DNA from: Polynucleobacter sp. 30F-ANTBAC
GTDB lineage: Bacteria > Pseudomonadota > Gammaproteobacteria > Burkholderiales > Burkholderiaceae
DNA: 64,000 nt
Assembly (NCBI RefSeq): GCF_018882385.1
Contig: NZ_JACVON010000002.1
Coordinates: forward strand, 715,058-779,057
Direction: 5' to 3'
Each line of letters starts with the position of its first letter. The first letter of the stretch is position 1. The notes beneath the pieces were generated by a model, which was not told where the DNA came from, did not search any database, and was given only the letters and a program-made list of their open reading frames with translations. Positions 1 through 6,999 of the stretch are shown one piece after another. A program made the position numbers and the translations under genes.

Positions 1-1
1 T

Positions 2-238
2 TTAAATAAGCGTGAAGCGAAGGATTTGATCGACGCATTTTTTGAAACGGTCAGTTCATCTTTAGATTCTGGTGTGGATGTCAAAATTTCAGGTTTCGGT
101 AACTTTCAGTTACGTGAAAAATCAGCTAGACCAGGACGCAACCCGAAGACGGGTGAGTTAGTTCCAATTTCAGCACGACGTGTGGTGACATTCCATGCGA
201 GTCAAAAGCTGAAAGACAAGGTCGATCCAAAACTCTAA
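2..238 (+). CDS. ihfA: Integration host factor subunit alpha, 3' part
   Basis: The gene enters from the left edge, so its first codons are outside the window; 78 codons and the stop are visible. The reading frame runs in phase from base 2 ([14 protein letters not shown]). IHF alpha pairs with IHF beta to bend DNA sharply at specific sites. The beta-arm motif PGRNPKTGE, which carries the DNA-intercalating proline, and the family ending [10 protein letters not shown] are both present. A MerR-type gene follows after 12 bp, the usual order in Betaproteobacteria, where pheT normally lies upstream. HU is the main alternative, but the arm sequence and the neighbour favour IHF alpha. Confidence 0.93.
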   Translation, partial: LNKREAKDLIDAFFETVSSSLDSGVDVKISGFGNFQLREKSARPGRNPKTGELVPISARRVVTFHASQKLKDKVDPKL

Positions 239-250
239 CGAGTTGCAATT

Positions 251-601
251 ATGGACAAGCATGTTAACGGCATCACTGCCGGGGAATCCCTCCCTCCAAT
301 TCCGGCTAAACGCTACTTCACAATTGGTGAAGTAGGGGAGTTGTGTGACGTCAAGCCGCATGTGCTGCGTTATTGGGAACAAGAATTTAATCAATTAAAA
401 CCTCAAAAGCGTCGCGGTAACCGCCGCTACTATCAGCATCATGAAGTGGTTCTCATTCGTAGAATCCGTGAGCTGTTATATGAAGAGGGTTTTACGATCA
501 GTGGTGCCAGGATTCGCTTGGGTGAGAGCAGTGCCCAGCCAGCGAGTGACTCCTCCTTACGGGATGAGTTAGAAGCAGTGCTTCAGATCCTATCCAGTTG
601 A
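251..601 (+). CDS. MerR-family transcriptional regulator
   Basis: A 116-residue protein with an N-terminal winged HTH (YFTIGEVGELCDVKPHVLRYWE, about residues 22-43, written here as two halves: YFTIGEVGEL and CDVKPHVLRYWE). The wing RRGNRRYYQHHEV and a dimerisation helix follow. No metal-binding cysteines are seen in the short C-terminal part, so the effector is unknown. It lies 12 bp after ihfA and is probably co-transcribed with it. This ihfA-MerR pair is conserved in Betaproteobacteria but, as far as I know, has no assigned physiological role. tRNA-Pro follows after 21 bp. Confidence 0.88.
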   Translation: MDKHVNGITAGESLPPIPAKRYFTIGEVGELCDVKPHVLRYWEQEFNQLKPQKRRGNRRYYQHHEVVLIRRIRELLYEEGFTISGARIRLGESSAQPASDSSLRDELEAVLQILSS

Positions 602-622
602 TACAATAATCAAAGATTTCGT

Positions 623-699
623 CGGGACGTAGCGCAGCCTGGTAGCGTACTTGCATGGGGTGCAAGTGGTCGGAGGTTCAAATCCTCTCGTCCCGACCA
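623..699 (+). tRNA. tRNA-Pro (anticodon GGG)
   Basis: This 77-nt cloverleaf has the acceptor stem CGGGACG pairing with CGTCCCG. The discriminator base A and the CCA end are encoded. The anticodon stem CTTGC/GCAAG closes the loop ATGGGGT, giving anticodon GGG. The T-loop GGTTCAAAT is intact. The last 46 bases recur at 1657-1702 with one mismatch, so this tRNA was probably the integration target of a mobile element. Confidence 0.96.
654..699 (+). repeat. att-like direct repeat, copy 1 (inside tRNA-Pro)
   Basis: Bases 654-699, from the anticodon loop to CCA, match 1657-1702 over 46 bp with a single C-to-T difference in the T-loop. This arrangement is typical of tyrosine-recombinase integration, in which the element restores the tRNA 3' end. 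The repeats bracket about 1 kb. Confidence 0.85.
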
Positions 700-719
700 A
701 CCTAACTGGTGAGCTCATC

Positions 720-1562
720 ATGAAAACCCTCTTGCTAATAGTTTTTTTCTCGCTAACATCAAGTATCTTTGCGCAATCTATTCCTTTTCATGCAGAGGGT
801 TTGCATGAACAATTGATATCCGTTGATCTGGGTAGTGGAGTCAAGCAAGAGGGTGTTTTATCTCTTAAGGTCGGCAGTAAAAAGCCGACGCGATTAGCTG
901 TTATCTTGCCTGGGCATCCATCTGTTGTTAGGCCAGTTGTTGAGGGCTCGGTGATGACTTCCTCTCAGTTGTCCGGTAACTTTTTAATCAGAGCCAGAAG
1001 ATATCTAGTTAATGATTCTGTTGCTTCATTAATTGTGGATTGCCGTTCTGATAGTGGTGAATATTGTTCAAGCTCTTATCAGTCATCATTAAAGCGCCAT
1101 CAGGATGTTTTGAAATTAATTCAAGAAGCGAAGAAGCAACTGCCAAGTATTGATCAAGTTTGGTTGGTGGGAACCAGCATGGGAACTGTATCTTCTGCTT
1201 TTATGCCTACGCATGAGGCCAATATTTATGCTGGGGCAATTCATACAGCTTCAATCACTGAACCATATGGTAGAAATTCTTATCGAGAGCTGGGTGACTT
1301 TGACTATAAAAAGTTAAATATTCCACAGGTATTCATTCATCATCGTGATGATCCATGTCATATCACCACCTATTCTGGTGCCAAATCTATCTCAGATAAA
1401 TATCAAATTCCATTGGTAACTGTTGTTGGTGGCAGCGGTTTCACTGGTGCTGCGTGCAGAGCTCAAACTGAACATGGCTTTAAAGGTAAAGAAAAAGAAG
1501 TCATGACTGCTATTGGCAAAATATTGATGACCGCCAAAGTTGAGACCCTCTTAATTGATTAA
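720..1562 (+). CDS. Secreted alpha/beta hydrolase-like protein (cargo of tRNA-Pro mini-island)
   Basis: The ATG at 720 is chosen because the 280-residue product then begins with a clear Sec signal peptide (MKTLLLIVFFSLTSSIFA). An earlier in-frame start would lie inside the tRNA. The nucleophile elbow GTSMG puts Ser at residue 153, an acidic residue lies in HHRDDPC (D210/D211), and a late His lies in TEHGF (H252). This order fits the alpha/beta-hydrolase triad. The substrate is unknown; a periplasmic esterase or peptidase-like role is inference. The cysteines (DCRSD, EYCSS, DPCH, AACRA) could form disulfides after export. It is the only gene between the two copies of the tRNA-Pro 3' end. Confidence 0.75.
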   Translation: MKTLLLIVFFSLTSSIFAQSIPFHAEGLHEQLISVDLGSGVKQEGVLSLKVGSKKPTRLAVILPGHPSVVRPVVEGSVMTSSQLSGNFLIRARRYLVNDSVASLIVDCRSDSGEYCSSSYQSSLKRHQDVLKLIQEAKKQLPSIDQVWLVGTSMGTVSSAFMPTHEANIYAGAIHTASITEPYGRNSYRELGDFDYKKLNIPQVFIHHRDDPCHITTYSGAKSISDKYQIPLVTVVGGSGFTGAACRAQTEHGFKGKEKEVMTAIGKILMTAKVETLLID

Positions 1563-1656
1563 AAGTGCTTATAAATCAATTAACTTAAGTAAGTAGTTTT
1601 CTTAGTTAAGTATTAATAAGGTCGTAACACCCCACGTCAACACAGCGTTTGCAGTA

Positions 1657-1702
1657 CATGGGGTGCAAGTGGTCGGAGGTTTAAATCCTCTCGTCCCGAC
1701 CA
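1657..1702 (+). repeat. att-like direct repeat, copy 2 (orphan tRNA-Pro 3' end)
   Basis: This is a 46-bp copy of the 3' part of tRNA-Pro including CCA, with one substitution (T-loop C to T). No 5' half precedes it, so it cannot fold as a tRNA. It marks the far end of the mini-island that carries the alpha/beta hydrolase. Confidence 0.85.
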
Positions 1703-1756
1703 TTAAACAAAATATTCTAGCGAAAGCGTCCGCTAACAAATTTTCAAATTTCTGCT

Positions 1757-1778
1757 TTGGACACTAATTGGACACTAA
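1757..1778 (+). repeat. Perfect tandem 11-bp repeat TTGGACACTAA x2
   Basis: Two abutting copies of TTGGACACTAA occur 54 bp after the duplicated tRNA end. The 11-bp period is about one helical turn, which would suit arm-type binding sites of a tyrosine recombinase. No integrase gene remains nearby, so the role is inference. Confidence 0.55.
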
Positions 1779-2048
1779 TCGGCGCTCGGTGGAAATCAGG
1801 ATTTTCGATCACTCAACTTATTACGTGTCGCATACATCATTTGCACAATACACCAAGCGCATACTTGATAGTCTTCATGCACATTTTAATTGCGTGTAAA
1901 CCTAGGGTGTAGATAAAAGTGTAAATAATTGATCTACATTGATTATTTTGCCAATAAAAATGCAGTGACGTTATTCCGTCAAGTGCACTAAATGTCCCTA
2001 GTAGATAGTTTACATTTTCAAACCTCATTTTTATTACTACAGGTCTAA

Positions 2049-2060
2049 AGAGGCTCCTCT
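2049..2060. promoter_or_regulatory. Dyad AGAGG-CT-CCTCT upstream of abiEi
   Basis: A perfect 5-bp inverted repeat with a 2-base spacer lies 25 bp before the first start codon of the AbiEi-like gene. AbiEi antitoxins are known to bind inverted repeats in their own promoter. Position and symmetry fit, but the dyad is short. Confidence 0.3.
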
Positions 2061-2084
2061 AAATAAGCCCCGCCTACATTTTTT

Positions 2085-2762
2085 ATGTTAGTATGCATGA
2101 AACTTTATAAAAATTTCATGCAAAATAGGTCAGTTAAAGTATCCTCAAGTTTAGAAGCCACGGTTCGAGAAGGAGCCTTGGAAAAGTTGCGCTCACAGAT
2201 AAAGAGGGGGTGCGTGTATAGGAGAGAGGATTTACTGGGTGAAACAAATGCAATTGATCGTCATCTAAAACAATTGGTGAATGCTGGTGTTTTAGAAAAA
2301 CTTGCCCAAGGTTTATATTACTCACCTAAAACCTCGACATTCGGCAAATTGCCGCCTAAAGATGAGGACTTGGTGGCAGCCTTTTTAAAAGACCGGGACT
2401 TTTTGTTATTGTCGCCAAATAGTTACAACTCATTAGGCGTAGGAACCACGCAGTTATATAACAAGACTGTGGTCTACAACCACAAGCGTCATGGTTTATT
2501 CAAGCTTGGAAATCGAAGTTTCGATTTTCGAGTGAAACCCAGTTACCCTAAAAAATTAAATAAAGAGTTTTTATTCGTGGACCTATTAAACAATCTTGAG
2601 TCTCTTGCTGAAGATAAGAATGATGTATTGACTAATGCAGAGAGGCAGTTGGGTAAGTTTGAAATTGCGACGCTAGAAAGGACAGTCAAGACTTATGGTG
2701 CGGTAAGAACCAAGAAACGAGTCTCATCTTGGTTATCGCACGCCCAATTGGAAAGAGTTTGA
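2085..2762 (+). CDS. AbiEi-type antitoxin / DUF6088-like winged-HTH protein
   Basis: A 225-residue protein with an N-terminal winged-helix segment (about residues 30-75, including NAIDRHLKQLVNAGVL and LAQGLYY) and a conserved C-terminal domain ending near TLERTVKTYGAVR. This is the layout of type IV AbiEi antitoxins, which repress their own promoter and counter AbiEii. Alternative in-frame ATGs lie at 2097 and 2118, and no strong ribosome-binding site decides between them. Its stop TGA overlaps the start of the next gene (TGATG), as expected for a coupled toxin-antitoxin pair. It sits directly after the tRNA-Pro integration scar. Confidence 0.82.
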   Translation: MLVCMKLYKNFMQNRSVKVSSSLEATVREGALEKLRSQIKRGCVYRREDLLGETNAIDRHLKQLVNAGVLEKLAQGLYYSPKTSTFGKLPPKDEDLVAAFLKDRDFLLLSPNSYNSLGVGTTQLYNKTVVYNHKRHGLFKLGNRSFDFRVKPSYPKKLNKEFLFVDLLNNLESLAEDKNDVLTNAERQLGKFEIATLERTVKTYGAVRTKKRVSSWLSHAQLERV

Positions 2763-3703
2763 TGCTTCTTCATGAACATAAGGATTTTAATGGGTTGATT
2801 GCAACTGTATCAGACAGTATGCGGATTGACCCTAGCCTGGTTGAAAAAGACTATTGGATCATGCATTCTCTTTGGGGTTTGCAGCAGCAGAAATTCAAAT
2901 TTGAACTAAAAGGTGGTACTTCACTATCTAAGGGCTTTGGCTTAATCTATCGTTTCTCCGAAGACATAGATATTAGAATTGAACCCCCAGTCGGCTTAAA
3001 CGTTAAGATTGGTAAAAATCAAAACAAAGAATCACACATCAAATCAAGATCTGAATTTTATGACTGGTTTGCAAGCGCTCTTAGTATTCCTGGTGTGCAA
3101 AATATTCAAAGAGATCACTCATTTGATGATCAAGAGAAAATGCGTAGTGGTGGGGTTCGCATCAACTACTTGTCTAAAGCGCCATTTTTAAATGGGTTAA
3201 AAGACGGTGTTTTATTAGAATTAGGATTTGACGACACTTCGCCTAATCAGTCTGTGGACATATCTTCTTGGGCATATGATCATGCCATCAAGTTTGTCAC
3301 AGGTATTGATGACAACCGTGCTAAAAATGTTTTGTGCTACTTGCCAGAATATACCTTTGTAGAAAAGCTCCAAGCTATTTCCACAAAATTTAGACAATAT
3401 AAACAAGGTATTGGATTCCCCAGGAATTTCTTGAGACACTACTACGATATTTATTGTCTTTTGAATTGTGAACCCGTACTTAATTTTATTAAGTCAGATA
3501 AATACCACAGCAGAAAAATAAAGCGATTTTCAAGCGCAGATAATTTGATCATTGCTCAAAATGATGCTTTCATCTTGGGTGATGTCAGCGATAGAAATTT
3601 ATTTAAATCTGAATATCAAAAGGTTGTTAGTCTTTATTACAGTGGACAACCTAGCTTTGACGATCTTCTAAAGCGGATTCATCAGCATATTCATTACCTA
3701 TAG
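2762..3703 (+). CDS. AbiEii/AbiGii-family nucleotidyltransferase toxin
   Basis: A 313-residue protein. The ATG at 2762 overlaps the antitoxin stop and gives the usual N-terminus; a TTG 33 bp upstream is in frame but less likely. The signature of this DNA polymerase beta-like family is complete: KGGTSLSKG (G51-S54), then EDIDIRIE with D68 and D70. Later blocks VEKLQAISTKF and RHYYDIYCL match conserved AbiEii regions. Relatives transfer nucleotides to a cellular target, tRNA in the characterised MenT toxins, and can cause phage abortive infection. The intact motifs suggest a working toxin. Confidence 0.88.
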   Translation: MLLHEHKDFNGLIATVSDSMRIDPSLVEKDYWIMHSLWGLQQQKFKFELKGGTSLSKGFGLIYRFSEDIDIRIEPPVGLNVKIGKNQNKESHIKSRSEFYDWFASALSIPGVQNIQRDHSFDDQEKMRSGGVRINYLSKAPFLNGLKDGVLLELGFDDTSPNQSVDISSWAYDHAIKFVTGIDDNRAKNVLCYLPEYTFVEKLQAISTKFRQYKQGIGFPRNFLRHYYDIYCLLNCEPVLNFIKSDKYHSRKIKRFSSADNLIIAQNDAFILGDVSDRNLFKSEYQKVVSLYYSGQPSFDDLLKRIHQHIHYL

Positions 3704-3725
3704 ATAAAGTTGGATTAAATGAAAC

Positions 3726-3755
3726 CATCAAAATAAGCTAATAGTTTTTTTGATG
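3726..3755. terminator. AT-rich stem-loop between convergent genes
   Basis: CATCAAAA (3726-3733) pairs with TTTTGATG (3748-3755) around a 14-base loop. The right arm lies in a T run. It sits between the AbiEii gene and the convergent rhodanese gene and could end both transcripts, but the stem is weak. Confidence 0.3.
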
Positions 3756-3797
3756 AATCACTTAAGCCAACTTATTGCAATGAATTAAAAACAATAA

Positions 3798-4388
3798 TTA
3801 AAACTCACCTTTGACACTTGTTAGGCCTAAAGCATCCCAATCAAGCATGCCGCCACGGTAGTAATAAATCTTAGTTGCTGGGAAACCGTCGCGTACCATT
3901 GCTTTCATCGCAAAGGGGCTTTGAGGGCAAACAGGTCCATTGCAGAAGCTATAGACTTTCTTGGCTTGGCTGCAGTCCCATGGTTTCTTTCCGCCAGCTG
4001 GCAATTTTTTGCAACCAAGCTCATCCATGCGCATAGCAACTTCAGTGTAGGGAATACTGATAGATCCTGGAATCGTACCCTTGATGCGATCGTTTGAATC
4101 ACGCATGTCTACCACCAAAGAATTCTTATCACCCAATGCAGTCATGATTTCAGCTTCGCTAACAGGTGTCACACCTGGAAGAGGTATGAGGGGTTGTAGT
4201 GTGCCGCCGTTCTTAGCGCAACTTGTCATCACGCGTGTGATGGTCACTGGGCCATTGCTGGTTTGAACAACCACTTCTTTTTTACCTTCAAAAATGTTGA
4301 GTGGGGTGCCTGGGGCGATGGTAGCTGCTTGAGCAAATACCAATTGGCTGGCAAACATGCTGATGCCCAAAATGAGTAGCTTTTTCAT
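3798..4388 (-). CDS. Periplasmic rhodanese-domain protein
   Basis: A 196-residue protein with a Sec signal peptide (MKKLLILGISMFASQLVFAQ) and a C-terminal rhodanese domain (about 90-190). VDMRDSNDR matches the first conserved block. The active-site loop FCNGPVCPQSP places the expected catalytic cysteine at C149, with a second at C154. Rhodanese relatives move sulfane sulfur or act as thiol-redox partners. Two further cysteines (TSCAKN and LGCKKL) could form disulfides in the periplasm. It lies 154 bp downstream of an outer-membrane protein gene on the same strand; co-transcription is possible. The physiological substrate is unknown. Confidence 0.85.
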   Translation of the reverse strand: MKKLLILGISMFASQLVFAQAATIAPGTPLNIFEGKKEVVVQTSNGPVTITRVMTSCAKNGGTLQPLIPLPGVTPVSEAEIMTALGDKNSLVVDMRDSNDRIKGTIPGSISIPYTEVAMRMDELGCKKLPAGGKKPWDCSQAKKVYSFCNGPVCPQSPFAMKAMVRDGFPATKIYYYRGGMLDWDALGLTSVKGEF

Positions 4389-4542
4389 GATGATCCTTAA
4401 AATATATTGAAATATGTACTGACTGATTTAGGCGCTATCTTGGGCCTTGATGCTTGCTCACACATTACTAGTTACTGTTTATTCCTAGTTGTTCTTCGAT
4501 CAGTTATTGCGGAGCAATCCCTCAAAATGAGCCATCAAATAT

Positions 4543-5367
4543 TTATTTTGGAAACAAAAAAGTTGCTGCCGCTCTGATTCCCCACTGAGGGGCCATGGGT
4601 GATTTCTCAAGATAGTAACGAGCGCCAAGAGAGAATGAGATAGGTTGATCTCCTATTTTCATGACTTGAGCCACACTTAAATTGAGTGGCACATTCCATT
4701 GATCGTTTGTCCAGTCATAGCTCGATTCGATGTTGCTTGAAACCGATAAGCCTTTACCCAGTTGCTTGGTTAGGAAGGGTTGCAAAAATAAATTATTTAG
4801 CTTGGTCATCCCTGGATCAGGGTTGCCCATGCCAAATAGATTGAATGCCAACATGCCGTAGGTATAGGCACCATCTTGCTTTAAGACAACACCTGTAGGC
4901 CCAGCACCCCATTGCTTGCTTGAGAGGCCATTCACATCTGTAGGAATATTCAGGATCGGACCCGCACCCCAAATCAGACCATCGCTGGTAGGTGCTTTAG
5001 GAGAAAAGAAAAAGCTTTGCGTAATATCGGCAACGCCTGATTGGCGTGTGCCTGGGGAGATATCTGTTTGCTTGACCAAAGGCATGACGGTTCTTGAAAT
5101 CAGATTCCAGTCCTGATGAATGCTCATTGGTACAACGGGTTTTAGCGTTAAATAATTCTTATCGCCCGACTCATTCACGCCGGCCTTCGTATCCCAGGTG
5201 TATTCAAAGGGAACGCTAATTAGTGCAGCTATGGGATTGGCTAGTTTTTTAGCTAAATCATCGGCCCCTGATTGAGCTATGCTGCTGGTGCTGATGCCCC
5301 CTAATAAGGTAAAAGCTAAGGTGCTCATTAAAATTCGGAAGGGGGCGTAATGAATTCTATGGGCCAT
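4543..5367 (-). CDS. Putative outer-membrane beta-barrel protein (often labelled transporter / neuromedin U)
   Basis: A 274-residue protein with an N-terminal signal sequence ending near SSIAQS (about residue 31). After it comes the family opening LANPIAALISVPFEYTWD. The rest alternates polar and hydrophobic residues, as in a beta barrel, and ends in aromatic FLFPK. Related proteins are commonly annotated as putative transporters or 'neuromedin U', with no demonstrated function. The downstream neighbour is the periplasmic rhodanese. The start ATG gives a slightly long leader with early basic residues (MAHRIHYAPFR), consistent with export. Confidence 0.72.
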   Translation of the reverse strand: MAHRIHYAPFRILMSTLAFTLLGGISTSSIAQSGADDLAKKLANPIAALISVPFEYTWDTKAGVNESGDKNYLTLKPVVPMSIHQDWNLISRTVMPLVKQTDISPGTRQSGVADITQSFFFSPKAPTSDGLIWGAGPILNIPTDVNGLSSKQWGAGPTGVVLKQDGAYTYGMLAFNLFGMGNPDPGMTKLNNLFLQPFLTKQLGKGLSVSSNIESSYDWTNDQWNVPLNLSVAQVMKIGDQPISFSLGARYYLEKSPMAPQWGIRAAATFLFPK

Positions 5368-5574
5368 AAATACTCGCTTTTAACCTGATTAAAAATAATG
5401 ATGGATGCTACCAAAATGCCCTTTTAATAGTTAGTCACTCTAGGGTTAATGATTCTTAGATTGAATTTAGGAATGGAAAGACTATATAAAATATATAAAT
5501 AATATTAATGATCGGTATTTAAATTAAAATTAAAATAGAATATTATTAACTAATAATACTTGTATATAATATGA

Positions 5575-5580
5575 CTGGTT
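5575..5580 (+). promoter_or_regulatory. Candidate -10 box of the H-NS-like gene
   Basis: TATAAT lies 59 bp before the H-NS-like ATG, inside an extremely AT-rich stretch (about 5460-5620). No good -35 hexamer is seen at the standard spacing. Such AT-rich DNA is the preferred target of H-NS proteins, so autoregulation is plausible. Confidence 0.4.
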
Positions 5581-5638
5581 ATATGAAGATTATTATTTAA
5601 TCTACTCTAAGAATAAATTACTCAATAAGGCAAATAAA

Positions 5639-5923
5639 ATGGCGACATATCAAGAGTTAATGGCTCAAAAAGAAGCTTTAGAAAAGCAAATTATTGAAGC
5701 AAAAGCACGCGAGAAAGCTGAAGGCGTTGCTAAAGCAAAAGCAATTATTGAACAATATAAGTTAACCGCAGCCGATATTTTTGCCCGTAAAGGTTTGGCT
5801 GGCTCACCTGGCGGTAAGGTAGCTGCAAAATACCGCAATCCAGCCACTGGTGAAACTTGGACTGGACGCGGTAAAGCTCCTAAATGGATAGAAGGTCAAG
5901 ACCGTAGTCAATTTACTATTTAA
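5639..5923 (+). CDS. H-NS family nucleoid-associated protein
   Basis: A 94-residue protein with an N-terminal coiled coil (about 1-45, rich in K, E, A and Q) for oligomerisation. A C-terminal AT-hook-like DNA-binding domain with YRNPATGETWTGRGKAPKW follows. This is the BpH3/HvrA-type H-NS of Betaproteobacteria, which silences AT-rich DNA. A stem-loop follows the gene. Several paralogues per genome are common, so this may not be the main H-NS. Confidence 0.93.
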   Translation: MATYQELMAQKEALEKQIIEAKAREKAEGVAKAKAIIEQYKLTAADIFARKGLAGSPGGKVAAKYRNPATGETWTGRGKAPKWIEGQDRSQFTI

Positions 5924-5953
5924 TAATAATTCATTGACTAACTAGTTTGATGT

Positions 5954-5976
5954 AAGGGCCTGTTGATCAGGTCCTT
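5954..5976. terminator. Shared terminator hairpin after the H-NS-like gene
   Basis: AAGGGCCTG (5954-5962) pairs with CAGGTCCTT (5968-5976) with one G-T wobble and a 5-base loop. It lies between convergent genes and overlaps the last codons of the minus-strand regulator. The T tail is short. Confidence 0.55.
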
Positions 5977-6656
5977 TCGCATTTCTTGGCCATACAGTCT
6001 AATATGAGATTCTCAAGTTTCTCTGAGAATCTCTGATTAACCTCCCCATTCTCTAATAACAAGACTTCCTTTTGGTAGGGTCTAATCATTGGGTTATGAG
6101 ACGGCTTTCTTCCTGTGCGAGTCTTGTTATCAGAGAAATCATCCGAAGCCATTTTAAGAACCTGTGGGTGAAGTTTTAAGAAGTTCGACTCCACTAAAAC
6201 AGGAATATGTTTGGTGTGCGTATTTTTACTCAGGTAATGAAGTAAATGCACCTGTTCTACCGGCGAGATCGCGAAATCTAGGTAAATAACATCCGGAGCC
6301 AACGAAACTGATTGCATCAATGCTTCCAAGGTATCTGAGCAAAGATGGAGGTCTACTTCCGATTTCCAGGGGGCAGAGAGGCTTTTAAATTCCTCAAAAC
6401 TTTCCTGACGCCTAAATACGGCTAGCAGGAGAAATTGCGCCCCGCATCGCTCACGAATACCTAAGCGCCTTCTTTTCAGAAGTTGCTCCAGTGAGGACAT
6501 GAGGATCCGACGATGACCGCCTTGGGTTTTCCAAGCCAATAATTCGCCAGTTTCAACCATCTTTTGGACGGTACCCAGTGATACTTGAAGGTGACGCGCG
6601 CTTTGGCGAGTACTCAAGAAATCCTTAGGATTTTCTAAATTTTTGATTTTCATCAT
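5967..6656 (-). CDS. HTH (excisionase-like) regulator with receiver-like C-terminal domain
   Basis: A 229-residue protein. Residues about 12-65 form an excisionase/MerR-like HTH (LSTRQSARHLQVSLGTVQKM, then TQGGHRRI). Residues about 75-165 resemble a CheY-like fold: LLLAVF strand, APDVIYLDFAISP with the acceptor-like Asp, HIPVLVESN strand. The canonical acidic pair and the conserved Lys of true receivers are not evident, so it may be a pseudo-receiver. It is convergent with the H-NS-like gene. The target genes are unknown. The divergent promoter region faces sucA. Confidence 0.65.
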   Translation of the reverse strand: MMKIKNLENPKDFLSTRQSARHLQVSLGTVQKMVETGELLAWKTQGGHRRILMSSLEQLLKRRRLGIRERCGAQFLLLAVFRRQESFEEFKSLSAPWKSEVDLHLCSDTLEALMQSVSLAPDVIYLDFAISPVEQVHLLHYLSKNTHTKHIPVLVESNFLKLHPQVLKMASDDFSDNKTRTGRKPSHNPMIRPYQKEVLLLENGEVNQRFSEKLENLILDCMAKKCERT

Positions 6657-6999
6657 TATTTCCTGTTAAGTTATCTAAGGAGATCAAATCGTAAATAGGA
6701 TTTCTCGTCTTGAATATCAGACAATTCAGATTTTCTTGTAGGAAATTTCCTACAAAATGAGGTAATTACCCTTTGGATTTTTAGGGGAAAAACCTAACTG
6801 TGCTGTCTAAAGCTTTGGAATACAGTGTTTTTTAGTGAAAAAGTAAGGTAAATCAGGGTTTAGGCGTGTTAAGCTTCTGTTTACGGAGAATTTTTTCGTT
6901 GCAGTTACAACTCGTTCGCAATCCGCTAATCGGTGAAGCCGTGTCGCGGAAGGTCTTAACCCACTACAAACTCGGGATACCCGATGAAAGGTGAGCAAT
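6657..6999. other. Intergenic region between the HTH regulator and sucA
   Basis: No gene is seen. The left part is AT-rich and should hold the promoter of the minus-strand regulator. The right part (about 6885-6999) is less AT-rich and structured, and forms the sucA leader described separately. Confidence 0.6.
6885..6999 (+). ncRNA. sucA RNA motif (candidate cis-regulatory leader)
   Basis: The 5' leader of sucA holds nested hairpins. CCGC at about 6922 pairs with GCGG near 6946. TCGGG-ATA-CCCGA lies immediately before the Shine-Dalgarno-like GAAAGG. A conserved sucA RNA motif located directly upstream of sucA and overlapping its ribosome-binding site is known in Burkholderiales; its ligand is not established as far as I know. 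Position, taxon and the anti-RBS hairpin all fit, but no covariance model could be run. Confidence 0.6.

Larger units (their letters stand above)
1563..2084. other. Intergenic region with att remnant and possible recombinase arm sites
   Basis: No convincing gene is visible in these 522 bases. The stretch contains the tRNA-Pro 3' copy (1657-1702), a perfect tandem 11-bp repeat (1757-1778) and a short dyad before the AbiE genes (2049-2060). The rest is AT-rich. A 63-codon open frame on the minus strand (1837-2028) has no recognisable features and is not called. Confidence 0.6.

Noticed and set aside
1657..1702. A second tRNA-Pro gene
   Set aside because: Only the 3' part is present. There is no acceptor 5' strand or D-arm upstream, and the T-loop is mutated.
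1837..2028. 63-codon minus-strand open frame
   Set aside because: No ribosome-binding site, no domain, and it lies in an integration scar region.
2729..2761. TTG start 33 bp upstream for the AbiEii gene
   Set aside because: The ATG at 2762 overlaps the antitoxin stop and gives the family N-terminus. The extra residues come from the antitoxin coding region.
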